A DNA stretch of 64,000 nt. Origin: Rufibacter sp. XAAS-G3-1 (lineage in GTDB: Bacteria > Bacteroidota > Bacteroidia > Cytophagales > Hymenobacteraceae). Every line of letters begins with the position of its first letter. Within the stretch, counting starts at the first letter, position 1. This document shows, one piece after another, positions 33,908 to 42,433 of the stretch. The stretch lies in NCBI RefSeq assembly GCF_013623775.1, contig NZ_JABFAM010000015.1, positions 57,013-121,012 on the forward strand, written 5' to 3'. The notes beneath the pieces are model-generated. The model made no database searches, was not told where the DNA came from, and saw only the letters and a program-made list of their open reading frames with translations. The position numbers and the translations under genes were made by a program.

Positions 33908-35626
33908 TTAAGAAATAACAGAAGCCACCTCACTGAACACTTCCTCTTCCAACTTCATGATATCAGCACGTATATCTGCCAACGAGCGCAAAGGCTTGTA
34001 CTCGTAGAAGTACTTAGTGAAGTTGATTTCATAGCCCACCTTAGTCTTGGTATGGTCAATCCAAGCGTCTGGCACATGTGGTAGCACCTCACGCTCAAAG
34101 TATTCTTCAATATCCTCGGTCAGTGGCACGTTCTCATTGTCACGCAATGAGGCATCCGCTTTTGGATTACCTTTTTTATCAGTCACCACATTGCCATTTT
34201 CATCACGAAGAGGTCTTTCTATGGTGATGCGACTGTACCCGAAGTCTTCGTTGTTGAACACCTTTGAATATTCTCCTGGCATGAAGTCACCGTACATCTT
34301 GGTGATATATTCAATCTGCTTAGGGCTTATTTCATTACGCTTGTTACCAAGACTTTTGGACATTTTCTGTGAGAATGAGACTGCGTTCACAAACTGCACC
34401 TTGCCCTTGCGCTCTTTCAGTTTGCGGTTAGTGAGCATCCAAATGTAGGTAGAGATACCCGTGTTGTAGAACAACTGGTCGGGCAGGGCTATGATAGCTT
34501 CCAGCATGTCATTTTCTATAATCCATTTCCTGATTTCAGATTCGCCAGAGCCTGCGCCACCAGAGAACAGCGGTGAGCCGTTGAACACGATGGCGATGCG
34601 GGAGCCTTCCCCGTTTTGCTTCATCTTGCTAACCAAGTGTTGCAGAAAGAGCAAGGAACCGTCAGAGATGCGTGGCAAGCCAGCTCCGAAACGACCACCA
34701 AAACCTTTCTTCTGGTGTTCGTCCTTTATCTGCTTCTCGGCCTTCTTCCACTCCACACCGAATGGCGGGTTCGTCAGACAGTAGTCAAACTTGTGGTTTT
34801 CAAGCCCATCATTGGACAATGAATTACCAAGCTTAATGTTGGTAGGGTTCTGACCTTTTATCAACATATCAGCCCTGCAAATGGCATAAGACTCGGGGTT
34901 AAGCTCCTGACCAAATACTTCCAGACGTGCCTTCGGGTTAAGTTCTTTCAGATACTCTTCCGCTACCGAAAGCATACCGCCCGTACCAGCGCACACATCA
35001 TAAAGCGTCTTAACTATACCCTCCTGAGTAAGTATCTGCCTATCATTAAGGAACAGCAGGTTCACCATCAAACGGATTACTTCACGAGGCGTAAAATGCT
35101 CCCCTGCTGTCTCATTTGATATTTCAGCGAACTTACGGATAAGCTCTTCGAAGATGTAACCCATCTCCATGCTGCTGATTTTCTGCGGGTGCAGGTCAAT
35201 CTCTTGGAACCGCTTAATCACCAAAAACAGCAGGTCTGCCTCTTCCAGACGATTTATCTGGTCTTCGAATTTGAAATACTCTATGATTTCCCGTGCGCTG
35301 TCAGAGAAGCCGTTGATGTAGTTGCGCAGGTTAGCCGCTAAGTTATTGGGGTCAGCCACCAGCTTGTCAAAGTCATACTTACTACGGTTATGGAAGCTCA
35401 GGCCAACCTCGGCATTCAGGATTGGGTCAATGTTCTGGATTGAAGATGTCTTGAGCATCTCGTATTTAGACAGCACGTTAGGCTTGGTCTTCTCTAATAC
35501 GCAGTCTAATCGTCTTATAATGGTAAGCGGAAGTATCACCTTGCCGTAGTCTGCCTGCTTGTAGTCGCCACGTAGCAAATCTGCCACCGACCAGATGAAG
35601 TTGGCGTATTCTCTGAAATTTATCAT
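33908..35626 (-). CDS. hsdM: Type I restriction-modification methylase subunit (HsdM)
   Basis: 572 residues from the ATG giving MINFREYANFIWSVADLLRG, the usual HsdM start; an upstream ATG at 35665 adds a non-conserved leader. N-terminal HsdM helices are followed by the N6-adenine methyltransferase core: 'GEHFTPREVIRLMV', 'LYDVCAGTGGML' (SAM motif I) and 'YCLTNPPFGVEWKK' (catalytic NPPF). It methylates adenine in the site chosen by HsdS and is the first gene of the hsd operon. No regulator of the operon is visible. Confidence 0.95.
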   Translation of the reverse strand: MINFREYANFIWSVADLLRGDYKQADYGKVILPLTIIRRLDCVLEKTKPNVLSKYEMLKTSSIQNIDPILNAEVGLSFHNRSKYDFDKLVADPNNLAANLRNYINGFSDSAREIIEYFKFEDQINRLEEADLLFLVIKRFQEIDLHPQKISSMEMGYIFEELIRKFAEISNETAGEHFTPREVIRLMVNLLFLNDRQILTQEGIVKTLYDVCAGTGGMLSVAEEYLKELNPKARLEVFGQELNPESYAICRADMLIKGQNPTNIKLGNSLSNDGLENHKFDYCLTNPPFGVEWKKAEKQIKDEHQKKGFGGRFGAGLPRISDGSLLFLQHLVSKMKQNGEGSRIAIVFNGSPLFSGGAGSGESEIRKWIIENDMLEAIIALPDQLFYNTGISTYIWMLTNRKLKERKGKVQFVNAVSFSQKMSKSLGNKRNEISPKQIEYITKMYGDFMPGEYSKVFNNEDFGYSRITIERPLRDENGNVVTDKKGNPKADASLRDNENVPLTEDIEEYFEREVLPHVPDAWIDHTKTKVGYEINFTKYFYEYKPLRSLADIRADIMKLEEEVFSEVASVIS

Positions 35627-36380
35627 TGTATGGATATTTCTTCTAATGGGTGCTTTATTCCACAAGATAAAATATAAGGTTTAGATAAATAAGCAGAATT
35701 TGAGATATCCTATGAATTGTGAAAGGATGGTAATTACTATTTAATGTAAGGCGTTAATTTTCAGCAACTACCTATTCATAATTTAGAAGTTGGCCATGGC
35801 CTTATATTATAAAAGGATTCTAAGAATGATATTCAGGATGTCAATGTTACCTGTAGTCAGTTGCTTTTCAAGTGTTGCAGGTTGTAGCAATTGAAAGTAA
35901 ACCATCCTGCTACACAAAAAACAGCTTATTTAGTCTGCTAAGCTGCTTTTGTAGTATGTAGTAGGTGTAGTAACTATATTTTAAAGAATTAGAAAAACAT
36001 ATATGCTTACAAGGGTAGGCCATATACTTCTATATTATCTGAAACCATACCTACTAAACCTGCAACCTACTACATCACAGCAAAAACCTACTTAACGGCC
36101 TCCAAACCATCTTTTTGATGTAGCAGGTTTAAATATCAACATCCAAACCACCTACTACATATTCTGCGTCCTGCATTGATAATAAAGAAATTCAATCCAC
36201 TCATTCTTGTCATAAAATCTATTTAACACCTCATAATCAAATACTTACATAAAATTTTTAATCTTTTTATCACCCAGCACTCATTTTCATCATCAGTTTT
36301 CAAACTATTTTATCTTTTGATGTAGAATATGCACAAGAGAGTAGTTTCTCTTTAATATATAAATAAAAACATATAAAAAG
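35627..36380. other. Iteron-like AT-rich region, candidate replication origin
   Basis: A 750-base gap ahead of the replication-type genes. The decamer CCTACTACAT occurs at 36066-36075 and 36151-36160, inverted at 35956-35965, with near copies at 36118-36127 (inverted, one change) and 35906-35915. Related GTAGTA and CCTGC units lie between. A further inverted repeat, about AAAACAGCTTA / TAAGCTGCTTTT, covers 35919-35949. AT-rich DNA follows up to the small gene at 36381. Repeats of this kind next to primase and helicase genes are typical of origins. Confidence 0.5.
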
Positions 36381-36572
36381 ATGGAAAAATTTAATAAAAC
36401 AAATAATCATTCTGACAAAAGGTATTTCACATTGAAGATGAATAGGTCAACCTACCATGATTTCGAGCGCCTACGCACGGAGCTTAGCGAACAGCAGAAC
36501 AGGATAGTGACGAAAGTGGACATGCTGGACTTACTGATTGCATCAGCGAAAACCAAAGGCATGGGTATATGA
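36381..36572 (+). CDS. Small regulator-like protein ahead of the primase gene
   Basis: 63 residues, 'KRYFTLKMNRSTYHDFERLR' followed by a second helix 'VTKVDMLDLLIASAKTKGMG', consistent with a ribbon-helix-helix DNA-binding fold. Its stop overlaps the primase start in ATGA, so they are coupled. It may bind the nearby iteron-like repeats; this is inference from position. Confidence 0.6.
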   Translation: MEKFNKTNNHSDKRYFTLKMNRSTYHDFERLRTELSEQQNRIVTKVDMLDLLIASAKTKGMGI

Positions 36573-37579
36573 GACTGTTTATAGAAGATGAAATAAGGCA
36601 TGCGACTGAAGTAGAAGCTGAGCAGGTTCTGAACCTGAATATCTTCAAACAGCAAATATCACTATGGAAACCTACATCAAATGGAAATGGGTTCTACTTC
36701 GCTAAGGATGTACCGTTCCATTACCTGGTCAAGCACATAGCAAACCCAGTGCTTCTGAACCCTCAGCTAAAGGACACGGTGGATAAGGTTATCGCAGGCC
36801 AAGCGCAGAAGAGCGAGCTTTTCGCTTTCTGCGTAGCCACCTTCCACCCAGACGGTGACGGCAAAATCAGGAGGCTGAAACATAGCTACCGCACATTTAC
36901 AAAACTGGTGCAATTGGACTTGGATTTGAAGAACGAACCTAACTGCACCACCGCCTACGTGGAAGAAGTCTTGAGAGACATCTATGAATTAACGGATTTG
37001 GGAAAGCATATCCTTTTGAGTGGAAAGTCCATCAGCGGGAAAGGGCTTTACCTCTACCTGCTCTGTGACACGGATGAACATAATGTGCTTGAGGTAGTGA
37101 TTGCCAAGGTTTACGAACTATTGCAAAGGGTATTCAATTTCAAGAACCCAGTGAAAACCCTGGACGCCTCGGTCACCGACATCACTAATCGCTTGAGGTA
37201 TTATGCACCAGACGCAGACCTTGTCATCAACCCAGAAGTTACAGCATTGGATACTTCAGGTATCAGGGTCAGGAAGAAAGTGTATTCTAATCAAAACGTA
37301 TCGCAAGTCTCAGACAATTTCAGGGAGCTTGAAATCATCAGGGAGTCTCAGAACAAGTATCTGTCTGGCTATAGCAGAACGGTGTACATGACAGGTTTCC
37401 ACAATGCGTTCCTTAGCTTCGCTAACTCCTGCATAGCAAAAGGCATCAGCAGGCAAGCGCTTGAGGCATATGCCCAGAAGGAGTTTAAGAACCTCTATAA
37501 CAAAGAGAAAAGAACATGCTATCTAACTGAAATTATGCGAGTTATAGGTTGCGCTGAAAAAAACATTCTAAAAAAATGA
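36569..37579 (+). CDS. BT4734/VirE N-terminal-like primase protein
   Basis: 336 residues matching the BT4734-like N-terminal domain found with VirE proteins in Bacteroidota mobile elements, a primase-polymerase-type fold. Landmarks are 'TKLVQLDLDLKNEPNCTTAY' (acidic metal site), 'KHILLSGKSISGKGLYLYLL' and 'LDASVTDITNRLRYYAPDAD'. The C-terminal helical part ('FANSCIAKGISRQALEAYAQ') resembles a PriCT-like unit. In most relatives this domain is fused to the VirE helicase; here the helicase is a separate gene 97 bases downstream. Expected role: priming replication of the excised island. Confidence 0.8.
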   Translation: MRLFIEDEIRHATEVEAEQVLNLNIFKQQISLWKPTSNGNGFYFAKDVPFHYLVKHIANPVLLNPQLKDTVDKVIAGQAQKSELFAFCVATFHPDGDGKIRRLKHSYRTFTKLVQLDLDLKNEPNCTTAYVEEVLRDIYELTDLGKHILLSGKSISGKGLYLYLLCDTDEHNVLEVVIAKVYELLQRVFNFKNPVKTLDASVTDITNRLRYYAPDADLVINPEVTALDTSGIRVRKKVYSNQNVSQVSDNFRELEIIRESQNKYLSGYSRTVYMTGFHNAFLSFANSCIAKGISRQALEAYAQKEFKNLYNKEKRTCYLTEIMRVIGCAEKNILKK

Positions 37580-37676
37580 AGCTGCCATAAAACAAAATTC
37601 ATTTTCCGAATAGAATAGACGAAAGGTAAGTTTCCCTTTCTGAGAAAATATAAAATATAAAAACAATAAATCTAAA

Positions 37677-39164
37677 ATGAACAACAATGACAAAAACAGA
37701 AATGAGCTGAGAAGCAACTTTAGGCACTTTGCCTCAAAAGACACGGTAAATGAGATTGCCCATGTTACTTCTGAAATTGAAAACCGAGCCAAGGAGGAAT
37801 TCACCTTGGATTTTCAGGACACTGAAGAAGTATGGGGTAGCAACCAGAACCAGTTACCACAATCAGAGATTGATGCCGTAAAGACCTACATCCGCAGCAG
37901 TTATGACACCATACGCACCAATAAACTAACGAACAAGATTGAGCTGGTGCTGGGTGACCAGATGAAAGAGCTAAACGACAGGACAGTTCACGGCTGGCTT
38001 AACCACCTATGGAGCTATTCAACTTATATGTCAGTCGATGGCAGGAATGGCAAGGAAACCATAAAGAAGGTAACTATTGACAAGAACAAACTTTTCGTTC
38101 TTATTGAAAACGATGCATTCGCTCCCATTTACGACCCTATAACCGAATATTTCAAAAAGGTTGCACCTTTGGCCGAGGGCATAACTGAGACAAATGAGAT
38201 AGATAAATTCATCCGCTGCTTTACCTGCGACAACGATACTGAAGTAGTGGAAAAGTATTTTAAGTATTGGCTCGAAGGGGTTTTCATCAACTACTACTCA
38301 CTAACTAAGGTACGTGAGGGAATATTAATTCTTCAATCTGCTCAGGGAACAGGAAAGACAACAGCCATTGAGCAATACCTATTGAACCCGTTCAGGAGCT
38401 ACGTTGTGAAAAGCTTTGACTGGAACATGTCTAACAAAGACGAGATGATAAAGCTTGCCACCTCCCTCTTTATATTTGATGATGAACTCTCCGCAACCAA
38501 GAAATCCGAGGTAGCTGAACTAAAGAAAATTACAAGCCTCAAGCAAATCAATAACGTTCGACCAGCTTACGGACGCACATCAGAAAACTACACCAGAAAG
38601 GCTTCGTTCATCGGTGCCACGAATAACATGAACATCATCAATGATGATTCAGGGTCCAGAAGATTTTTGATTTTAGGGGTGACAGCCATAGACTTGGAAG
38701 CTATAAAGGAAATCAACTATGACTTGTTATGGAGCGAAGCATACAACTACTTTCACAAACAGAGCAACACAGTATATGTGGATTTTGATACTATCAACGA
38801 GAACAATCAGATATTCAGGTATGTGACCGCTGACGAAGAGTATTTGCAGCGTCACTTTGATTTTACTAAGCAGGGTAATGTGTATATGAATACTACAATG
38901 GTATTGGATTACTTAAAGGAAAGGGAGCCTAACCTTCACACGAACACAAATATGTTAGGAAAAGCATTAATTGCCTTAGGTGCGGTTATTAAAAGTGACC
39001 GCTGGAATGGCCCAAAAACAAAACCATCAAGGCGTTATCACCTTCACAAAAAAGAACACAGGGATTTATTCGTACAACCTACAGGTGATATTATGCGAAA
39101 TAGCAATGATGCTGAGCTAAGCTGGGAAGAAATGTTTCCTATTGAAAAAGATGCTTCAGCTTAA
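37677..39164 (+). CDS. VirE/D5-like SF3-type helicase
   Basis: 495 residues of the virulence-associated E family. Walker A 'QSAQGTGKTTAIEQYL' is near residue 222, Walker B 'ATSLFIFDDELSATKK', sensor region 'KASFIGATNNMNIIND' and arginine finger 'DDSGSRRFLILGV'. It is a hexameric replicative helicase that would unwind the island origin together with the primase encoded upstream. It is followed by a bidirectional terminator. Confidence 0.9.
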   Translation: MNNNDKNRNELRSNFRHFASKDTVNEIAHVTSEIENRAKEEFTLDFQDTEEVWGSNQNQLPQSEIDAVKTYIRSSYDTIRTNKLTNKIELVLGDQMKELNDRTVHGWLNHLWSYSTYMSVDGRNGKETIKKVTIDKNKLFVLIENDAFAPIYDPITEYFKKVAPLAEGITETNEIDKFIRCFTCDNDTEVVEKYFKYWLEGVFINYYSLTKVREGILILQSAQGTGKTTAIEQYLLNPFRSYVVKSFDWNMSNKDEMIKLATSLFIFDDELSATKKSEVAELKKITSLKQINNVRPAYGRTSENYTRKASFIGATNNMNIINDDSGSRRFLILGVTAIDLEAIKEINYDLLWSEAYNYFHKQSNTVYVDFDTINENNQIFRYVTADEEYLQRHFDFTKQGNVYMNTTMVLDYLKEREPNLHTNTNMLGKALIALGAVIKSDRWNGPKTKPSRRYHLHKKEHRDLFVQPTGDIMRNSNDAELSWEEMFPIEKDASA

Positions 39165-39226
39165 AACTAAATTAGATTTTGGCATATAATAGAAGAATCA
39201 TCTGTTCAATGATTTATTGTTGCCAC

Positions 39227-39259
39227 ACAAAAAGGGCTGGTGTATTACCAGCCCTTTTG
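39227..39259. terminator. Bidirectional terminator
   Basis: Stem ACAAAAAGGGCTGGT / ACCAGCCCTTTTGT between two convergent genes (helicase ending 39164, unknown protein ending 39288), with A and T runs on the two sides. Confidence 0.8.
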
Positions 39260-39287
39260 TTTTAATAAGCACTTACATACAGAAAGC

Positions 39288-40202
39288 CTATGCACTAATA
39301 CTTGATTGCTTCGCCAGATTATAAACTTGGGCGAAATCATTTCTGTGTAAATGGTTGAAGTGAATAACTCTTGGTAGTGGATTTTTCTCTTCGTTATCGA
39401 GAAGGTATTGTAAGAATGCCTTGTATTCATGCCTCAACCATGGGCTTAGACCTATTGAAGAAACATTATTCCTGTTGCAATACTGAAGAATCCCTTCAAA
39501 TGTAAAATCCTTTATAATTTCGGCTTTAGGAAATAACTTTTTAACGTTCCTGGCCTCAATAGGTGGGCATCGCACGAAGAGTTTGTCCAATGACTCATAG
39601 TTATCCCAGATGCTTTTACGCTGAATAGTGATGTTTCTGCCCCCGAGCTTGAAGTTAGTGGGTGGTTCAACATTCTTGGTCACTCTCCAAACATAGCCAG
39701 CCTTATTCGTGGAAGAGAAAATCTTCGGGTCTATGTAATCTTTATCCGTTTGGTTCAACAAGGTTGAGGTAAACGGCATGTCCAGAAACAGCTTTTTCCA
39801 GCTTCTTCTATATTGTTTTGGAAAAGCAATGTGTAGAAAATCATTTTTAAGAATCGGTAATAGGCTACCGATACAGAAGTTCCCATTCATGGGAAAAGCA
39901 CATCCACCTTCTTCCAAGCCATCTATCCCAGTTGCCATGCAAGAGATAGAAATTTCTAACTCTTTAAATAATGAAATTGCATTTGTCGACCACAAACCAA
40001 CACACACTACATTTTTTGCGATTTTCAGGGGCTTCTTAAAAGCTACATCTACAAGAATAATGAGTTCAAATGGCAATTTATAATAGCATTCTTTTATCTC
40101 GGTCCCCGATGCGAAATAAACCAGTAAACGACTCTTTCCAGATAATGCGGATTTGAGTTTCATCTTATCAGTCATGTTCAATTCGGTAGAGCCTCTGTGC
40201 AT
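39288..40202 (-). CDS. Hypothetical protein of the island, function unknown
   Basis: 304 residues; alternative starts at 40175 and 40163 are possible. No domain recognised. It has alternating strands and helices suggestive of a globular alpha/beta enzyme ('LLVYFASGTEIKECYYKLPF', 'VCVGLWSTNAISLFKELEIS') and an odd number of aromatic residues near the C-terminus ('SPWLRHEYKAFLQYLLDNEE'). It is the gene nearest the ssrA-side end of the island. A defence or exclusion role would be a guess. Confidence 0.7.
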   Translation of the reverse strand: MHRGSTELNMTDKMKLKSALSGKSRLLVYFASGTEIKECYYKLPFELIILVDVAFKKPLKIAKNVVCVGLWSTNAISLFKELEISISCMATGIDGLEEGGCAFPMNGNFCIGSLLPILKNDFLHIAFPKQYRRSWKKLFLDMPFTSTLLNQTDKDYIDPKIFSSTNKAGYVWRVTKNVEPPTNFKLGGRNITIQRKSIWDNYESLDKLFVRCPPIEARNVKKLFPKAEIIKDFTFEGILQYCNRNNVSSIGLSPWLRHEYKAFLQYLLDNEEKNPLPRVIHFNHLHRNDFAQVYNLAKQSSISA

Positions 40203-40610
40203 AGATAGTTGGAGTTAGGTTGAAATATAAAAACTTCAAAATGATTTTTTAACATCATAAAGTTACGAATATTATGGATAAAATCCAAATTGTTAAACCT
40301 GTATAATAACACACAAGTCTATGCTAATATCCAACTGAGTGATATTTTTCAACAGATTTAGGAGCTTCTACAGATAGCTGTAAATCTGCTAATGATAGAG
40401 TAGTATGACAAAAGGATTAAGGAAAGCTCTTGTTTAAAAGTTCTGTTTAGCGCAGGGAATTAATAAGTATGAACGAAGAGAATTATGTGCCATTAAAAAA
40501 AACGCCCCATCAATAATACTGATGGGGCGTTTCAATTGGAAGATTGTTGTACAGTTTGTTGTGCAGCACAAGCCTAATGCATTGATAATCACTATCTTGC
40601 TATAGGTTTT
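40203..40610. other. Island end, noncoding
   Basis: About 400 AT-rich bases between the last island gene and ssrA. They hold the terminator at 40501-40531 and an imperfect GTTGTACAG/GTTGTGCAG direct pair near 40546-40566. They probably include integrase arm sites, though none can be defined by eye. Confidence 0.4.
40501..40531 (-). terminator. Island-supplied terminator downstream of ssrA
   Basis: Stem AACGCCCCATCA / TGATGGGGCGTT, followed on the minus strand by eight T. It is 80 bases past the tmRNA 3' end and within the island, so it replaces the displaced host terminator at 15981-16011. Confidence 0.75.
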
Positions 40611-40983
40611 TAGTGGAGATGCAGGGAGTCGAACCCTGGTCCAGACAAGGAAACTTGAGCGCTTTCTACATGTTTAGTCTTGGTTTGGTTTTCGTGTGGC
40701 TCCAGGCCCAAGCCTGGCCTATGAAGTCACCTTAGATGCTTTGGTTTCATGCAGACCCCACACCTTGGCCTGCACTAGATCGGCATTACGATGCCCCGTG
40801 ACCAGCCCCCACCGAACCGAGGAGCTGCGGGACAATGGCAAAATGCTTAGTACCTAGACTAGGCAGCCATGGCGTAGTTAGACTCGCCAGATAATCGTCG
40901 GTCAATTCTGATTTACGGGAAAACTGCCAACTCCCGACATGCTTACACCCAGCTTGCTCAAGCTGTCAATTCCGGTCATCCCC
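40611..40983 (-). ncRNA. ssrA: Transfer-messenger RNA (tmRNA)
   Basis: Rescues stalled ribosomes and tags the unfinished peptide. The 5' end GGGGATGACCGGAATTGACA pairs with the 3' end CATCTCC; the T-arm reads GGTTCGACTCCC. The tag frame (stop at 40859-40861) reads GGC GAG TCT AAC TAC GCC ATG GCT GCC TAG, giving tag A-GESNYAMAA. The encoded 3' end is CATCTCCA followed by CTA and not CCA, so CCA must be added or repaired after transcription. The length of about 373 bases is normal. The gene remains complete because the island restores its 3' end. Confidence 0.93.
40613..40633. other. Attachment site (att), ssrA side
   Basis: Last bases of the tmRNA gene, beginning GTGGAGATGCAGG; direct repeat of 16027-16039. 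The crossover probably lies within these 13 identical bases. Confidence 0.8.
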
Positions 40984-41027
40984 AATGGTGTAAAAGAACT
41001 TCTTCGGCCTTTTACGGCCTAGGCCTG

Positions 41028-41035
41028 CAAAAGTA
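41028..41035 (-). promoter_or_regulatory. -7 promoter element TACTTTTG of ssrA
   Basis: TAnnTTTG match on the minus strand about 45 bases before the mature tmRNA 5' end. A small hairpin (AGGCCGTAAAAGGCC) in between would be in the processed leader. Confidence 0.4.
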
Positions 41036-41072
41036 ACCAAATAATAGACAAATCCTACGCTGCCGGAGTTCC

Positions 41073-41108
41073 CGTTTTCAGGCTGTTTTCCAAGAAACGG
41101 GCTTAAAA
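41073..41108. repeat. Dispersed GTTTT palindrome, copy 11
   Basis: GTTTTCAGGCTGTTTT ... AAACGGGCTTAAAAC, imperfect arms, between ssrA and the HAD phosphatase. It is the first copy seen after the island. Confidence 0.5.
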
Positions 41109-41112
41109 CAGG

Positions 41113-41817
41113 TTATAAAAACGTTTTCAGTTCGCTGAGGCAATGCACCTCATACGTGGGGCGCAGACGCGGGCGCTTCTTCTCGGGGTTGAAAAACACC
41201 TGGTCAATACCGGCGTTCATGGCCCCCAGAACATCGGCCTCCAGGCTGTCGCCAATCATGAGGCTCTCCTGGGCGCTTACCCCGGCCCGTTCCAGCGCGT
41301 GCTGAAAAATGCGTTTGTCTGGCTTGGTGCAGTTGATGCACTCTGAGGTGATGATCTCTGAAAAATAAGCGTCTAGGTTGGCAGACCGCATCTTGATGTA
41401 CTGCACGTCTTTGAACCCGTTGGTGATGATGTGCAGCACGTACTTCTCCTTCAGATAGCCTAAGACTTCGTGCGTGAAGGGGAACACCGCTGTTTTAGTG
41501 GGGCAGAGATCGGTAAAGGCTTTGCTGATGCCTTCGGGAATATCGGCGGGTGCCATGCCCAAACCGGTAAGGCATTTGGTAAACCGGTTCTGGCGGAGTT
41601 GCTGCTGCGTGATCTTGCCTTTGTGGTACAGATCCCACATGCGCTGGTTCACGAAACTGTATTTCTTGTAGAAGGAGTCGCGCGAGAAGTTACCCAGTTG
41701 GGCAAGGTTGTAATGGTCGTATAAATGATAGAGCGTCTCTTCTGAGTTCTTCTCGAAATCCCACAGGGTGTGGTCCAGGTCAAAGAACAAGTGACGGTAC
41801 GTTTTGGGTTTTCTCAT
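41113..41817 (-). CDS. yjjG: YjjG-type HAD hydrolase (noncanonical pyrimidine nucleotidase)
   Basis: 234 residues, cytoplasmic HAD phosphatase that removes phosphate from modified pyrimidine nucleotides. Motif I 'LFFDLDHTLWDFEKNSEETL' (Asp nucleophile and Asp+2), motif II Thr in 'LHIITNGFKDVQ', and motifs III/IV 'KPDKRIFQHALERAG' and 'LMIGDSLEADVLGAMNAGID' are all intact and of the YjjG subfamily. Monocistronic, adjacent to ssrA. Confidence 0.9.
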   Translation of the reverse strand: MRKPKTYRHLFFDLDHTLWDFEKNSEETLYHLYDHYNLAQLGNFSRDSFYKKYSFVNQRMWDLYHKGKITQQQLRQNRFTKCLTGLGMAPADIPEGISKAFTDLCPTKTAVFPFTHEVLGYLKEKYVLHIITNGFKDVQYIKMRSANLDAYFSEIITSECINCTKPDKRIFQHALERAGVSAQESLMIGDSLEADVLGAMNAGIDQVFFNPEKKRPRLRPTYEVHCLSELKTFL

Positions 41818-41964
41818 AAAAGTAGTGCTCCCGGTAAAGGAGGGAGCAGGGCAATGGTGTTAATGAAAACCATTTCAGGGAGGATTAGTTTCAATAAAGC
41901 AGGGAGGGGAAGCGAACTTTAACAGCTTTTTCCGCAAGGAAACCTCTATTGCATAATGTCTTTT

Positions 41965-42351
41965 CTACAAACCCGTGAAATGCCGCTGTTGCAGGCGGTT
42001 GATGGCCAGTTCACGGTTAGAGAAGAGCGTCTGGTACACTTCCTGGTCTTTGAGCAGAAGCGGGTCTTTCTCCAGGTACCCGAACATCTGCTGTAGAAAG
42101 TCCAGCATTTCATCTTTGATGTAATAAAACGCCCACTGGTCTTGTTTGCGGAAGGTGACCAAGCCGGTATTCTTTAGGTAGATGAGGTGGCGCGACGTTT
42201 TGGTTTGGGTAAAATCCAGCACCAATTCCAGATCGGCGATGCAGAGTTCTTTGTTGCGCATAAGCAGGTGGAGGACGCGTATGCGGGAGGCATCGCTCAT
42301 GGCTTTAAATACTTGTTCCCCAAAACTAACGTTAAAATGTTTGAGCCTCAT
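41965..42351 (-). CDS. ArsR-family winged-helix regulator
   Basis: 128 residues. The winged helix is 'VFKAMSDASRIRVLHLLMRN', 'ELCIADLELVLDFTQTKTSR', 'HLIYLKNTGLVTFRKQDQWA'. The metal-binding ELCxC box is present only as ELCIAD, so it may sense something other than metal. It is divergent from the gene at 42434, which it could control. Confidence 0.88.
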   Translation of the reverse strand: MRLKHFNVSFGEQVFKAMSDASRIRVLHLLMRNKELCIADLELVLDFTQTKTSRHLIYLKNTGLVTFRKQDQWAFYYIKDEMLDFLQQMFGYLEKDPLLLKDQEVYQTLFSNRELAINRLQQRHFTGL

Positions 42352-42433
42352 GGAGTATCTCTTCGTAAAATTTATTTAAAGCTCTTCGGCACAAAGTACT
42401 ATAAAAAGCCTATACTTGTAAACGAACTGATCC

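Larger units (their letters stand above)
16027..40612. mobile_element. 24.6-kb integrative island inserted in ssrA
   Basis: Bounded by a 13-bp direct repeat of the tmRNA 3' end, with a tyrosine integrase at one end and replication-type genes (primase, VirE-like helicase) near the other. Much of its sequence is visibly more AT-rich than the flanks. The dispersed palindrome common in the flanking chromosome is absent. Cargo: an AlkB/helicase/methyltransferase operon, a type I restriction-modification locus, recombinase, CAP and Ycf48-like proteins, and several unknowns. No relaxase, coupling protein, secretion or capsid gene was found. Segments differ in base composition (the hsd genes and methylase-like gene are richer in GC than the AlkB operon), so it is a mosaic. 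Confidence 0.8.

Noticed and set aside
16027..40612. Island as a conjugative element or complete prophage
   Set aside because: No relaxase, coupling protein, Tra/VirB-like gene, capsid, terminase or lysis gene was recognised.
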